A stretch of DNA of 64,000 nucleotides from an uncultured Bacteroidales bacterium (GCA_949291555.1 CASEWE010000010.1:17808-81807), one strand, 5' to 3'. Shown: positions 19,085-28,756, numbered from the stretch's first letter. The notes: a model not told the origin generated them from the sequence alone. A program made the numbers and translations.

Positions 19085-20553
19085 CCGGGCGGGTTTCGCG
19101 CCGGCGTGGGCGGGAATCGGATTTTTTCACGCAAGGAGACCGGAAGGGCTTCTTTCTGCAGGCAGGCGGCATGGTTTTGGCCTATGGCGCGGCATGGCTG
19201 TTCATGTTCGTGGTCATGCGCCGGGAATTGCCGTTGTACGCGTTTGTCCGGTCTGTTTTTTCTGTTTTTTTAGCGGTCGATTTTCTTGTCGGGTTCCTCT
19301 ACCGGAAAAGCCTTTCCGGCATGGGGGCGAACCGGCGGCGCCTGCTCTCCGGGCTTTATTTCCTGCCGCTGTTGCTGCTGGCGGTTTTCTGCACGGCCTT
19401 GTGCTTCGAGCCGCTCGCATGCTGGCCGTCTTTCCCGCGCACTTACCTGATGGGGATCGTCCTGGTCTTGTTCGCCGTCCATTTTTGCTATGGCATAGTC
19501 TGGTGCATTGTCGCAATATTCTTATATTTGAAGCTTGTAGCAGGCAAAAGGGCGGGAAGCCGGGGAAAGGGCGCGCGGGCTGGTTCATGGGAGCGGGCGC
19601 GTTCGGCCTTGCCGCATGCGGCCGCGCTGCTTGCTCTGTCCGTATTCGTTTATGCTATGGTTATTTCCACGTTCAATCTCCGCATAGACCGCATCGACCT
19701 GCGGCAGGAAAACCCGGCCCGCCCGGTTCCGGAAGGCTTGCGCGGTTACAAGATCTTGCAGTTTTCCGACCTGCACATCGGCAGTTTCACGCATCCCAAG
19801 CAGGTGCGCGCCTTGGTGAAGCAAGCCGTGGCTACCCGGCCCGACATGGTGGTCTTTACCGGCGACATGGTCAATTTCAGCACATCGGAAATGGAGCCTT
19901 TCCTCGACGAGCTGTCGCATTTGCAGGCGCCGGACGGGGTGTATTGCGTGCTGGGCAACCATGATTACGGGAATTACGCGGCCTGGCCCGACCGGGCTTC
20001 GAAATACGCCAATGTGGCGAAAATGCTGGAATATTACCGGAAATTGGGCTGGGTGGCCTTGAACAACGCCTCGGTGAAGATAGACCGCGGGGGAGACACT
20101 TTGCAGGTGGTAGGGGTGGAGAACTGGGGAAAAGGCAAACGTTTCCCCAAACGGGGAAAACTGCAGAAAGCCTTGGAAGAAAGCGCTATGCTTTATGAAC
20201 ACCGGAGCCGGCGGGGCGGCGGTTCGGAAGAGGCCCTCTCGCCGGCGGGTCCCGGAGGGAAAGGGGGCGTCTTCACCGTCTTGCTCTCGCACGACCCCAG
20301 CCATTTCGATTCGGTTGTCTACCTCCGTTATCCGAAAATCGACCTCACCTTGGCGGGACATACCCACGGCATGCAAGTGGGCATGCGTATCAACGGGCGG
20401 GATTACAGCCCGGCCCGCCTGGTGTACGAGCATTATTCGGGTTTGTACCGGATGGCCAACGGCCAGGCTTTGTACGTGAATACCGGTTGCGGCTTCAATG
20501 GCTTGCCTTTCCGGCTGGGCATGCGTCCGAACATGACGCTTTTCCTGCTTTGA
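19081..20553 (+). CDS. Membrane-anchored calcineurin-like metallophosphoesterase
   Basis: 490 residues. The N-terminal half has about five hydrophobic helices. The C-terminal half has metallophosphoesterase motifs: FSDLHIGS, TGDMVNF, GNHDYG and AGHTHGMQ, with intact metal ligands. The family includes UDP-diacylglucosamine hydrolase-like and other phosphoesterases; the substrate is not known. Four-nt overlap with tonB implies co-translation. Confidence 0.88.
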   Translation: MTGRVSRRRGRESDFFTQGDRKGFFLQAGGMVLAYGAAWLFMFVVMRRELPLYAFVRSVFSVFLAVDFLVGFLYRKSLSGMGANRRRLLSGLYFLPLLLLAVFCTALCFEPLACWPSFPRTYLMGIVLVLFAVHFCYGIVWCIVAIFLYLKLVAGKRAGSRGKGARAGSWERARSALPHAAALLALSVFVYAMVISTFNLRIDRIDLRQENPARPVPEGLRGYKILQFSDLHIGSFTHPKQVRALVKQAVATRPDMVVFTGDMVNFSTSEMEPFLDELSHLQAPDGVYCVLGNHDYGNYAAWPDRASKYANVAKMLEYYRKLGWVALNNASVKIDRGGDTLQVVGVENWGKGKRFPKRGKLQKALEESAMLYEHRSRRGGGSEEALSPAGPGGKGGVFTVLLSHDPSHFDSVVYLRYPKIDLTLAGHTHGMQVGMRINGRDYSPARLVYEHYSGLYRMANGQALYVNTGCGFNGLPFRLGMRPNMTLFLL

Positions 20554-20649
20554 GGAGCGGGGAGGGCGCTTTCCGGCAGGCAAGCGCGGTTTCCCTTTTC
20601 CCCGAGGCGTGCCGGGTGCTTGCAATTGGCATTCGCGGGCGGAACCGGG

Positions 20650-21456
20650 TCAGGCCCGTCTTTGCCTTACCGCTTCATAGAGCAGGATTCCGTTGGCTAC
20701 CGAGACATTGAGCGACTCGATGCCGCCGAAAAGCGGGATTCGTATCTGCTGGTCGCACAATTTCAGGTATTCGGGGCTTACCCCGTCTTCTTCCGAGCCT
20801 AAAAGGAAAGCCGTGGGGCGGGTGAAATCGGCTTGGGTGTATTCCGTGGAGGCTTTTTCGGAGGCGGCGCAGACAAATACGCCGGAAGCTTTCAGGTAGT
20901 GGATGACCGACTTGAGGTTTCCTTCCCGGCAGATGGGAACGCGCATCAGGGCTCCTGCCGAAGTCTTGACCGCGTCCTGGTTCAGGCTGGCGCTGTTCTG
21001 CGAGGGGATGATGACCGCGTCGGCGCCCGCGCATTCGGCCGTGCGCACGATGGCGCCGAAGTTCCTCACATCGGTGATCCGGTCGCAAACCAGCAGGAGG
21101 GGGTTCCTCCCGGCTTCGAAAATCCCGGGAAGCAAGTCTTCGATCCGGCTGTACTCGATCAGGGAAAGGTAGGCGACCACGCCTTGGTGGTTCCCGCTGC
21201 AAAGGAAATTGATGCGCTGGGGCGGAACGTACTGGACATGGAGCCGGTATTCGCGCGCCAGGGCGTCGAGGGTCCGCGAGATATTGCTTTGAAGCCCTTT
21301 CTGGATGATGATCTTTTCGAATTCCTTGCCGGCTTTTATGGCTTCCACCACGGGCCTGAGCCCGTAAATCATGTTGTCCGGCTGCTTGGGCCGGCGGGGA
21401 AAAGGCCGGCTGGCGCCTCTTTGCGGGCCGCGTTCCGGGAAATAGGAGTCTCTCAT
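20650..21456 (-). CDS. rlmB: TrmH/SpoU-family rRNA 2'-O-methyltransferase (RlmB-like)
   Basis: 268 residues. A short basic N-terminus, the substrate-binding domain (MIYGLRPVVEAIKAGKEFEKI), and a SPOUT methyltransferase domain with DRITDVRNFGAIVRTAECAG, LLGSEEDG and IPLFGGIESLNVSVA, the three SpoU motifs that form the knot and SAM pocket. It methylates a guanosine ribose, probably in 23S rRNA. Divergent from mtaB. Confidence 0.9.
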   Translation of the reverse strand: MRDSYFPERGPQRGASRPFPRRPKQPDNMIYGLRPVVEAIKAGKEFEKIIIQKGLQSNISRTLDALAREYRLHVQYVPPQRINFLCSGNHQGVVAYLSLIEYSRIEDLLPGIFEAGRNPLLLVCDRITDVRNFGAIVRTAECAGADAVIIPSQNSASLNQDAVKTSAGALMRVPICREGNLKSVIHYLKASGVFVCAASEKASTEYTQADFTRPTAFLLGSEEDGVSPEYLKLCDQQIRIPLFGGIESLNVSVANGILLYEAVRQRRA

Positions 21457-21509
21457 GGTTAGAGGAGTGCTTTTCTTTTGTTTGGCGGATGTTTTCCGCG
21501 TTTACGGTT

Positions 21510-21543
21510 TTTGTCGGACCGAAATGGTTTTGGTATAACTTTG
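21510..21543 (+). promoter_or_regulatory. Promoter of mtaB (TTTG-N22-TAACTTTG)
   Basis: TTTG at 21510-21513 and TAACTTTG at 21536-21543 are spaced by 22 nt. Transcription would begin near 21548, about 20 nt before the chosen GTG start. This also rules out the longer frame that starts at 21478. Confidence 0.75.
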
Positions 21544-21567
21544 CAAGTTTACGAAATAAAACGAAAC

Positions 21568-22929
21568 GTGCCGAAAGTAGCCTTTTGCACCTTGGGGTGC
21601 CGGTTGAACTTTTCCGAGAGTTCCGCGCTTGCCCGGGAGTTTTCCCGGGCAGGCTTCGAAGTGGTCGGGTTCGAGCAGGAAGCCGATGTGTATGTGGTCA
21701 ATACCTGCACCGTGACGGCGGCGGCCGAGAAGAAATGCCGCCAGGCGGTCCGGCAGGCCCATCGGACCAATCCCCGGGCGAGGATCGCCGTTGTGGGATG
21801 CTTTTCCCAGCTTCGCCCGGAGGAAGCCGCTGCCTTGGCGGGGGTGGACTGGGTACTGGGCACGGAAGACAAGCATGCCCTTGTGGCACGGATCCGGGAT
21901 TCGGGCTGCTTCCCCGGTTCAGGGAAAGGGGATATTCCCGGAAAGGAAGGCGGGAGAGAGGGCTTGCAGCCCGGGGGAGGCCGCGCGGAAGGCGCGGGGG
22001 AAAAGAAGCCGGGCGCGCCTTGGGCTTTCGTCCCTTCGTATTCGACCCTGGGCCGGACCCGTTCTTTTTTCAAGGTGCAGGACGGGTGCGACAATTTTTG
22101 TTCCTATTGCGCCATTCCCTATGCCCGGGGACGGAGCCGGAGCCTGGATATAGCCGGCACCTTGGAGATCGCCCGGGAGATTGCATCCTGCGGGGTGAAG
22201 GAAATCGTGCTGACGGGCGTGAACATAGGCGATTTCGGCAAGGCGCACGGCGAGAGCCTCTTGGGCTTGTTATCGGCCTTGGATGCCTTGGAGGGGGTGG
22301 AGCGTGTCCGGATCGGCTCGGTCGAGCCGGATCTGCTTACCGACGACATCATTTCCCTCGTGGCCGGCTCCCGGATCCTGATGCCGCATTTCCATCTGCC
22401 GTTGCAGTCGGGCAACGACGAGGTGCTCAAGCGGATGAACCGCCGCTACGACCGTGCCTGCTATGCTTCGCGGGTTGAAAAAATCCGGCAAATGCTGCCC
22501 GATGCTTTCATCGCATGCGACCTTATCGTGGGCTTCCCCACCGAGACGGCCGGTCAGTTCGAGGATAGCTTCGATTTTGTTTCCCGTTTGGATCTGAGCG
22601 CCTTGCATGTGTTTTCCTATTCCGACCGGGCCGAAGCGGCCGCTTCCCGGCTGAAGCCTGTCTGCAGCCCGTCGGAAAAGGCTTCCCGGAGCGCGCGCAT
22701 GCATGCCTTGTCGGACCGGAAGAAGGCGGCTTTCTACCGGAGGTTCGAAAACAGCGTCCAGGAGGTGCTCTGGGAATCGGACGGAAAAGGGGGGCATATC
22801 TTCGGGTATACGCCCAACTACTTGAAAGTCATGCATGAAGAGGATTCTTCTTGGGTCAATTCCTTGCGGGAAGTGCGGGTGGGAAAGGCGGTGAAAGACG
22901 CTTGCAAGGATTGGTGCTTGGAGTCGTGA
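21568..22929 (+). CDS. mtaB: tRNA threonylcarbamoyladenosine methylthiotransferase
   Basis: 453 residues from the GTG at 21568 (VPKVAFCTLGCRLN), chosen because the promoter lies between it and earlier in-frame starts. Motifs: the N-terminal UPF0004 domain with three cluster cysteines (FCTLGCRLN, VNTCTVT, VGCFSQ), then the radical-SAM cluster CDNFCSYC. MtaB adds a methylthio group to t6A37 of tRNAs reading ANN codons. A Gly/Lys-rich insert of roughly 40 residues lies between the two domains. Confidence 0.92.
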   Translation: MPKVAFCTLGCRLNFSESSALAREFSRAGFEVVGFEQEADVYVVNTCTVTAAAEKKCRQAVRQAHRTNPRARIAVVGCFSQLRPEEAAALAGVDWVLGTEDKHALVARIRDSGCFPGSGKGDIPGKEGGREGLQPGGGRAEGAGEKKPGAPWAFVPSYSTLGRTRSFFKVQDGCDNFCSYCAIPYARGRSRSLDIAGTLEIAREIASCGVKEIVLTGVNIGDFGKAHGESLLGLLSALDALEGVERVRIGSVEPDLLTDDIISLVAGSRILMPHFHLPLQSGNDEVLKRMNRRYDRACYASRVEKIRQMLPDAFIACDLIVGFPTETAGQFEDSFDFVSRLDLSALHVFSYSDRAEAAASRLKPVCSPSEKASRSARMHALSDRKKAAFYRRFENSVQEVLWESDGKGGHIFGYTPNYLKVMHEEDSSWVNSLREVRVGKAVKDACKDWCLES

Positions 22930-23183
22930 ACGGACGGGCCGGAGCCTGGCGTTCCGGTTCCGGGGGTTCCTGCTCCGGGCGGGCGGTTGTTGAAAAGTTT
23001 TTTGTTTTTAGTTTTCTGTGAATCAATGATGTAATTTTATCTCTTTCAGGGATAATTCTTTACGGATATTAACAGCGGATAGTTGCCTAAGGGGTTGGTT
23101 AGAGGCTTCCTGCGAACATATCAACAGAATTAACAGTTAAAAAAACTTCCGGCGATCCGGGTCGGAAGTAAGCCGGCGGGCCG

Positions 23184-23191
23184 TACTTTTG
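23184..23191 (+). promoter_or_regulatory. -7 box of dnaB (TACTTTTG)
   Basis: Perfect TAnnTTTG match that ends 8 nt before the first ATG of dnaB (23199) and 11 before the second (23202). The transcript therefore has almost no leader. No clear TTTG at -33; the region further upstream (22980-23150) is AT-rich and gene-free. Confidence 0.6.
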
Positions 23192-23198
23192 CAGGCCT

Positions 23199-24782
23199 AT
23201 GATGAACGAGATTGCCAACCAGAAAAAGAAAGCTTTCCGGACGGCTTTGTCCGATTCGGCATTGCTGGAACAAGGGAAGCTCCCTCCCCAGGCGGTGGAG
23301 GTGGAGCAAGCCGTGCTGGGAGCTTTGATGATCGACCCCGAGGCGGTGACCGATTCGATCGATGTCTTGCGTGCGGAGTATTTCTACAAGCCCGAGCATA
23401 AGGTCATTTACCAGGCGGTAACCCGTTTGTTCAACAATTCGCAGGCGGTCGACATCATGACCGTGGTCGACGACTTGAAGAAGAACGGCGAGCTGGAAAG
23501 CGCCGGCGGGGCCTATTACGTGGCCACCCTTACCAACAAAGTGGCTTCTGCCGCCCATGTGGAGGAACATGCCAAGATTATCCAGCAGAAGTATATCCAG
23601 CGGGAACTCATCCGGGTTGGGACGGAAATCACCCGCAATGCCTTCGAGGAAACGTCCGATCCGCTCGAATTGCTCGACCAGGCCGAATCGAAGCTGCTCA
23701 CGGTGGGGGAAAACAATTTCAGGAGCGACTATACCGATATCAGCCTTCTGGTGAAGGAAGCCATATCCGAGGTGGAGGCGGTCGCCAAGATGGAAGACGG
23801 GATGAGCGGCATACCTTCCGGATTCCCGGAACTCGACCGGCTTACCAGCGGCTGGCAAAAGGGGACGCTGTTGATTCTGGCCGCCCGTCCGGGGATGGGG
23901 AAGACGGCTTTCGCCTTGACCATGGCGCGCAACATCGCGGTGGATTTCAAGCGTCCGGTAGCGGTGTTTTCCTTGGAAATGTCTTCGGTGGAACTGGTGA
24001 CCCGGCTTATCTCGGGCGAGACCCGCATCAGCGGGCGGAAGCTCAAGCAGGGGAAACTGGAGGATTTCGAGTGGCAGTGGCTCAACAGCAAGGTCGGGCC
24101 GCTTTCGGAAGCGCCTTTGTACATAGACGACACCCCGGGCTTGTCGATGTTCGAGCTCCGGGCCAAATGCCGCCGTCTCAAGCAGCAGCACGATGTCCAG
24201 ATGGTGTTTATCGATTATTTGCAGCTGATGCGGGGCGGCGATGCCTACAAAGGGAACCGCGAGCAGGAAATCAGCCAGATTTCCCGGCAACTGAAGGCTT
24301 TGGCCAAGGAACTGAAAATCCCGATACTGGCTTTGTCGCAGCTGAGCCGCGCGGTGGAGACCCGGGGCGGGGACAAGAAGCCGCAGTTGTCCGACTTGCG
24401 GGAATCGGGCGCCATCGAGCAGGATGCCGACATGGTCATGTTCATTTATCGCCCCGAATATTACGGGATGACCGATGACACCCAGGTGGAAGGCGCGGCC
24501 GATTTGCTGATCGAGAAGCACAGGAGCGGGAAAACCGGCGTGGTGCATTTGCGCTTTGTCAAGGAATACGTGCGTTTTGAAAGCCTGGAGGCCGGAGGCG
24601 GCCCGGGCATGGGCCAGCTTTCGTATTCGGGGATCGCCCCGAACGCGAATTTCGATTATCCTTCCGGCATGGGGGGAGGCGCGGTCGTGACTTATCCCTC
24701 TTCCATCAATTCCGATTTGCCTGTGGACGACAACGAGCCGGATTTCTGCCGCCGGACCCGTATTATCAAAAGCAAGGTGTGA
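23199..24782 (+). CDS. dnaB: Replicative DNA helicase DnaB
   Basis: 527 residues. N-terminal primase-interaction domain (QAVEVEQAVLGALMID), then the RecA-like helicase domain with Walker A ARPGMGKTAF (near residue 228), Walker B VFIDYLQL, and SQLSRAVETR. The C-terminal tail is acidic. Unwinds DNA at the fork as a hexamer. Two ATGs (23199, 23202) are both possible starts. No intein is visible. Confidence 0.95.
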   Translation: MMNEIANQKKKAFRTALSDSALLEQGKLPPQAVEVEQAVLGALMIDPEAVTDSIDVLRAEYFYKPEHKVIYQAVTRLFNNSQAVDIMTVVDDLKKNGELESAGGAYYVATLTNKVASAAHVEEHAKIIQQKYIQRELIRVGTEITRNAFEETSDPLELLDQAESKLLTVGENNFRSDYTDISLLVKEAISEVEAVAKMEDGMSGIPSGFPELDRLTSGWQKGTLLILAARPGMGKTAFALTMARNIAVDFKRPVAVFSLEMSSVELVTRLISGETRISGRKLKQGKLEDFEWQWLNSKVGPLSEAPLYIDDTPGLSMFELRAKCRRLKQQHDVQMVFIDYLQLMRGGDAYKGNREQEISQISRQLKALAKELKIPILALSQLSRAVETRGGDKKPQLSDLRESGAIEQDADMVMFIYRPEYYGMTDDTQVEGAADLLIEKHRSGKTGVVHLRFVKEYVRFESLEAGGGPGMGQLSYSGIAPNANFDYPSGMGGGAVVTYPSSINSDLPVDDNEPDFCRRTRIIKSKV

Positions 24783-24783
24783 G

Positions 24784-26079
24784 ATGCGGGAAAAGTTTGC
24801 CATGAAGACGCTCTTGAAGCGCGTGCTGGTTTGCTTGTCCGCGTTTTCGATCGGGATGGGCAAGGTTTTTCCCGCCCAGCTGCTGGTCCCGATGGACAAG
24901 GCCCAGACCAATCATCTCAAGGCTTACGGGCTCTCTTACTGGGTGCTGGAAAACGGAGGGGAAATCAGCTGGCTGCTCAACTACCGGGGAGGCAGCTTCC
25001 TTTTGCCGTACAGCGTGCAGATAGAGAACGAATGCCGGGTCCGGGACGTGTCGGCCCAAGTGCTTTCCGGTGCCCAGGTGAACGCGCTGCGCATGGAAAT
25101 CGGGGCGGCTTCGTCGAACATGGACGAAGTGCCTTTGCAGAAAGCCCCCCGCATAGCCGTGTATTCGCCCAAGAACAAATTGCCTTGGGACGACGCGGTG
25201 ACCTTGGTGCTGACCTACGCCGAGATTCCTTACGACGTGGTCTACGACGGGGAGGTCCTTTCCGGCGTATTGCCGTCTTACGATTGGCTGCATCTGCATC
25301 ACGAGGATTTTACCGGTCAGTTCGGGAAGTTCTGGGGAGCCTACGGGCAGCAGGCCTGGTACAAGGAAGATGTGGCCCGGCAGCAGGAAATGGCAGCGCG
25401 TTTCGGTTTCGCGAAAGTGTCCGAATTGAAATTGGCGGTAGCCAAAGCGATCCGCGATTTCGTCATGGGCGGCGGTTTCCTTTTCGCCATGTGCTCGGCG
25501 CCCGACAGCTACGATGTGGCTTTGGCTGCCGAGGGCGTGGATATATGCCAGGCCCCTTTCGACGGGGATGGCATGCAGGCCGACGCCCAGTCCCGGTTGG
25601 ATTTCAGCAAGACTTTCGCTTTCCGGGATTTCCATATTGTTTCCGATCCTTATGCCTACGAGATTTCCGATATCGATGTTACCTTGACCCGGCCGAAGAC
25701 CCTGAACGAGAAAAACGACTATTTCACGCTTTTCGAGTTTTCGGCCAAATGGGATTGGATTCCCACCATGCTCTGCCAGAACCATGAACGGCTTGTAAGG
25801 GGGTTCATGGGGCAGACGACCGCTTTCCGGAGGGATCTGCTCAAGCCGGAAGTGGTCGTTCTGGGCGAGAACGAGGCGCTGGGGGAGGCGCGTTATATCC
25901 ACGGCAGTTACGGGAAAGGGACGTGGACGTTCCTCGGCGGGCATGATCCGGAAGATTACCAGCATTTCGTGGGCGATCCTCCCACGGATTTGAACCTTTA
26001 CCCGAATTCCCCGGGCTACCGGCTCATCTTGAACAACATCCTGTTCCCCGCCGCGAAAAAGGAGAAGCAGAAGACTTGA
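24784..26079 (+). CDS. Secreted conserved protein of unknown function (often labelled asparagine synthetase B)
   Basis: 431 residues; ATG at 24802 (MKTLLKRVLVCLSAFS) gives a cleaner signal peptide and may be the real start. The exported part opens LLVPMDKAQTNHLKAYGLSYW, a sequence I recall from Bacteroidota proteins carrying the label asparagine synthetase B. None of the asparagine-synthetase motifs (N-terminal nucleophile Cys, SGGLDS) is present, so that label should not be trusted. The general look (VMGGGFLFAMCSAPDSYD, GKGTWTFLGGHDPEDYQ) suggests a glutamine-amidotransferase-like alpha/beta fold. It begins 1 nt after the dnaB stop. Confidence 0.75.
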   Translation: MREKFAMKTLLKRVLVCLSAFSIGMGKVFPAQLLVPMDKAQTNHLKAYGLSYWVLENGGEISWLLNYRGGSFLLPYSVQIENECRVRDVSAQVLSGAQVNALRMEIGAASSNMDEVPLQKAPRIAVYSPKNKLPWDDAVTLVLTYAEIPYDVVYDGEVLSGVLPSYDWLHLHHEDFTGQFGKFWGAYGQQAWYKEDVARQQEMAARFGFAKVSELKLAVAKAIRDFVMGGGFLFAMCSAPDSYDVALAAEGVDICQAPFDGDGMQADAQSRLDFSKTFAFRDFHIVSDPYAYEISDIDVTLTRPKTLNEKNDYFTLFEFSAKWDWIPTMLCQNHERLVRGFMGQTTAFRRDLLKPEVVVLGENEALGEARYIHGSYGKGTWTFLGGHDPEDYQHFVGDPPTDLNLYPNSPGYRLILNNILFPAAKKEKQKT

Positions 26080-26334
26080 GGCGCGCGGATAGCCCCGAGG
26101 GGAGGCAAGGCGCAGGGCCGGTTTCCGCCGACGGGCGGGACCGCAGCCTTGTCCTTGTCCGGAAGGCCTTGGACGAATGGGAATGCCCGTCCGGCTGCGG
26201 CGCATTCAAAGCGGGAGCCCTATTTCCCGCAAAGGTTCCGCGCCGGGATATGTTAATCAGGACTTTTCCGAACGATTGCCCGGTGGCATTCCTTTCCCTG
26301 CAAAGAGGCCGTGCCGGGAGATGCCCGCTGTTTG

Positions 26335-27153
26335 CTACAACGCTTGCCGGATTCTTGCTAATTTTTCCAGAAGCGGTTCTAACAAATCGAGCTTGAGCAT
26401 GTTGGCTCCATCGGAGAGGGCCTTGGCCGGCTCGGGATGGGTTTCGATGAACAGTCCGTCGGAGCCGGCAGCCACGGCGGCCTTGGCGATGACTTCGATC
26501 ATTTCCGGCTTCCCGCCGGTGACCCCCGACGGCTGGTTGGGCTGCTGCAGGGAATGGGTGACATCGGTCAGCACGGGGACATGGTTCTCCTGCATGACGG
26601 GGATGTTGCGGAAGTCGACAATCAAATCGGTGTAACCGAACATGGAACCTCTTTCGGTGAGCATTACCTGGCAGGTTCCCCCCTGCGGGGTTTCGACGCT
26701 CAGGAGCTTTTCCACCACTTGGCGCATGGCAGGGGCCGAGAGGAATTGGCCCTTTTTCACATTGACGCATTTCCCGGTAGCGGCGGCGGCCAGCAGCAAA
26801 TCGGTTTGCCGGCAGAGGAATGCCGGGATTTGGAGGATGTCGACATAAGGCGCGGCCATCCGGGCTTCTTCCGGGCTATGGATGTCGGTCACGGTGGGAA
26901 TGCCCATTTCCCGGCGTATGCGCCCGAGGATTTCCAAGGCTTTGCGGTCGCCGATCCCGGTGAAGGAGTGCAGGCTCGAACGGTTGGCTTTCCGGTAGGA
27001 AGCCTTGAAAACATAGGGGATGCCGATTTTGGAACACGTGCCGGCTATCGATTCGGCGATGCGGAAAGGCATTTCCTCGTTTTCGATCACGCAGGGTCCG
27101 GCCAGGAGGAAAAAGAGGTTCTTGGGATTGGAAAGGAAGGTAGGTTGCATCAT
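26335..27153 (-). CDS. kdsA: 3-deoxy-8-phosphooctulonate (KDO-8-P) synthase
   Basis: 272 residues from the ATG at 27153, the normal KdsA length; longer frames upstream belong to the small gene before it. Signature stretches: LLAGPCVIE at the N-terminus, FKASYRKANRSSLHSFTG, TDIHSPEEA, VNVKKGQFLSA and DVTHSLQQPN. It condenses arabinose 5-phosphate with phosphoenolpyruvate for the KDO sugar of LPS. The ATG overlaps the stop of the preceding gene by 4 nt. Confidence 0.95.
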   Translation of the reverse strand: MMQPTFLSNPKNLFFLLAGPCVIENEEMPFRIAESIAGTCSKIGIPYVFKASYRKANRSSLHSFTGIGDRKALEILGRIRREMGIPTVTDIHSPEEARMAAPYVDILQIPAFLCRQTDLLLAAAATGKCVNVKKGQFLSAPAMRQVVEKLLSVETPQGGTCQVMLTERGSMFGYTDLIVDFRNIPVMQENHVPVLTDVTHSLQQPNQPSGVTGGKPEMIEVIAKAAVAAGSDGLFIETHPEPAKALSDGANMLKLDLLEPLLEKLARIRQAL

Positions 27154-27404
27154 TTTCGTTTTCGGATCGGCTGTCCGAACAGGTCTACCGGTTCGAACAA
27201 GTCCAATTGGTTTTCGAGCACGGGTTCCGGGTCTTGCAATCCGGAGGTGCGGTAATATTCGCGCAAGGCTTTTTTCACCAAACGCTTGAAGCCTATCTTT
27301 TGATAGGCGCACAGGCGGTCGTACCGCTGTTTTTCCTTGTCTGACAGGGCGAAACTGTATTGTCGGAACCGGGCTTTTCGTTTGCCTTTCCTGGGTTTGG
27401 CCAT
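27150..27404 (-). CDS. Small basic protein upstream of kdsA
   Basis: 84 residues, very basic N-terminus (MAKPRKGKRKARFRQYSF), then a predicted helical stretch ALSDKEKQRYDRLCAYQKIGFKRLVKKALREYY and an acidic tail ending in basic residues. The pattern recalls a small ribbon-helix-helix-like DNA-binding protein but no family is recognised. ATGA overlap with kdsA supports its reality and cotranscription. Confidence 0.7.
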   Translation of the reverse strand: MAKPRKGKRKARFRQYSFALSDKEKQRYDRLCAYQKIGFKRLVKKALREYYRTSGLQDPEPVLENQLDLFEPVDLFGQPIRKRK

Positions 27405-27451
27405 GGGAGGGAGGGTTTAAGTACGGAATGTCAGTTCCTTTGCGGTTGCTT

Positions 27452-28756
27452 CTATTGCCGGCGGGGTTTATTTCCCGGAGAGGGGGCTTCTTGGGGCGGG
27501 AAGGAGGCTTGCGGTTTGCCGAGATAGAGCAAGGCGCCGCTTTCCTTGTGCAATTCCATGCGGTAACCCTCCAGCACCGGCAATTTCACCGTGCTTCCCC
27601 ATTGCGCCACGAAAAGGTCTTTCTCTTCCAGGATTTCCCCGTTGAGCCCTATCCGGGCTTTCACTTTCGCGGGAACCCGGTAGCAGAAGCCGCCGGCCGG
27701 GGTTTCCTTGGGCGCGCTTCCCTTCCGGGGCGAGGCGGGGGCGGGCTCGTTTTCCGTGTCCATGCGCGGAAGCGGTTCCAATAGGAGCAACAGCACGTCG
27801 TTGCCGCTGTCCAAGGCCTCTTCCTGGCCGGAGGGAATCCTTTCGATTCCTTCTTCCGGGCTGAAAAAGGCGATCGGGTAGGCGGCCCTGCCTCTTTCGG
27901 GCGTTATGTCGAAGCTATAGCGGATTTCCTCTTGGATGCAGGTTCCGGTGAAGCACTCCAGCAGTTGCTTTTCGTTCTTTTGCAATTGGCGGTACATGAA
28001 TTGGATCGTTCCCTGCGGGTAGGCCACTTCCTGAAGGCCGGAGAGCAGGTCGGACTGGTCGTTGCGGATTTTGAGGATCTGGCCGGCCACCTCCCGGGCT
28101 TGGTCGAAAAGGCTTTTCTGGTCGATGCGGGGCTGGAGTATCTTTTCCACGATGGTCAGGCTGTCGAGCCGGCGCCGGGTGACGAGCGTGTCGAAGCGCT
28201 TGCTGGCATTGAGGCCGGCCACGGGGGCGAAGGAGCCGGTACGGGAAGAAACGGGCCGCGGGCGTTCCGGTTTTCCTTTCCGCGGGCCTTTTTCGGGAAC
28301 GGGCTGCGGGAGGGCAGGCGCCGGATGCCCCGGCAAGGGCCCGGGCAAAGGTTCCGGCGGGTTCACCCCGAGAAGGATGCCTTCCGGCGAGAGTTCCAGG
28401 GCCGGCAAGCGCGTTCCTTCCACCCGGAAAGTCTGCGAGGGGTCGGGCAGGGCGCGCTGATGGAGCCGTATCTCCTTGATTTGGTACGAAACCGAATTTT
28501 CCCGGATGGCGGGGAGCTTGAGGAGCTGTTCGGCGTAATCGCTGTACAGCCCGCGCTCCCAGGTGGTTTTTTCCACCACCAATTCCACGCGGAAGCTATT
28601 TTGGGGAAGACAGTAGAGAATCCCTCCAGGACCGTTTGCGTCTTGCGTGGAAACGGGCACGACTTCGTACTGGGCGTTTGCCGGCATCGGGCTTGCGGCA
28701 AGGAAAAGGACAAGGGCGGAGAGAGCGGGAAGGGCGGAGAGAGCGTTCCTTTTCAT
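27452..28756 (-). CDS. DUF4831-family exported protein
   Basis: 434 residues from the ATG at 28756 (MKRNALSALPALSALV), which gives a clear signal peptide ending PANAQ; a longer open frame runs upstream through the ffh promoter region and is not coding. The body has YCLPQNSFRVELVVEKT near the N-terminus, typical of DUF4831, a Pro-rich insert near residues 135-165, and a central KNEKQLLECFTGT. It is probably periplasmic or surface-associated; function unknown. Confidence 0.82.
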   Translation of the reverse strand: MKRNALSALPALSALVLFLAASPMPANAQYEVVPVSTQDANGPGGILYCLPQNSFRVELVVEKTTWERGLYSDYAEQLLKLPAIRENSVSYQIKEIRLHQRALPDPSQTFRVEGTRLPALELSPEGILLGVNPPEPLPGPLPGHPAPALPQPVPEKGPRKGKPERPRPVSSRTGSFAPVAGLNASKRFDTLVTRRRLDSLTIVEKILQPRIDQKSLFDQAREVAGQILKIRNDQSDLLSGLQEVAYPQGTIQFMYRQLQKNEKQLLECFTGTCIQEEIRYSFDITPERGRAAYPIAFFSPEEGIERIPSGQEEALDSGNDVLLLLLEPLPRMDTENEPAPASPRKGSAPKETPAGGFCYRVPAKVKARIGLNGEILEEKDLFVAQWGSTVKLPVLEGYRMELHKESGALLYLGKPQASFPPQEAPSPGNKPRRQ

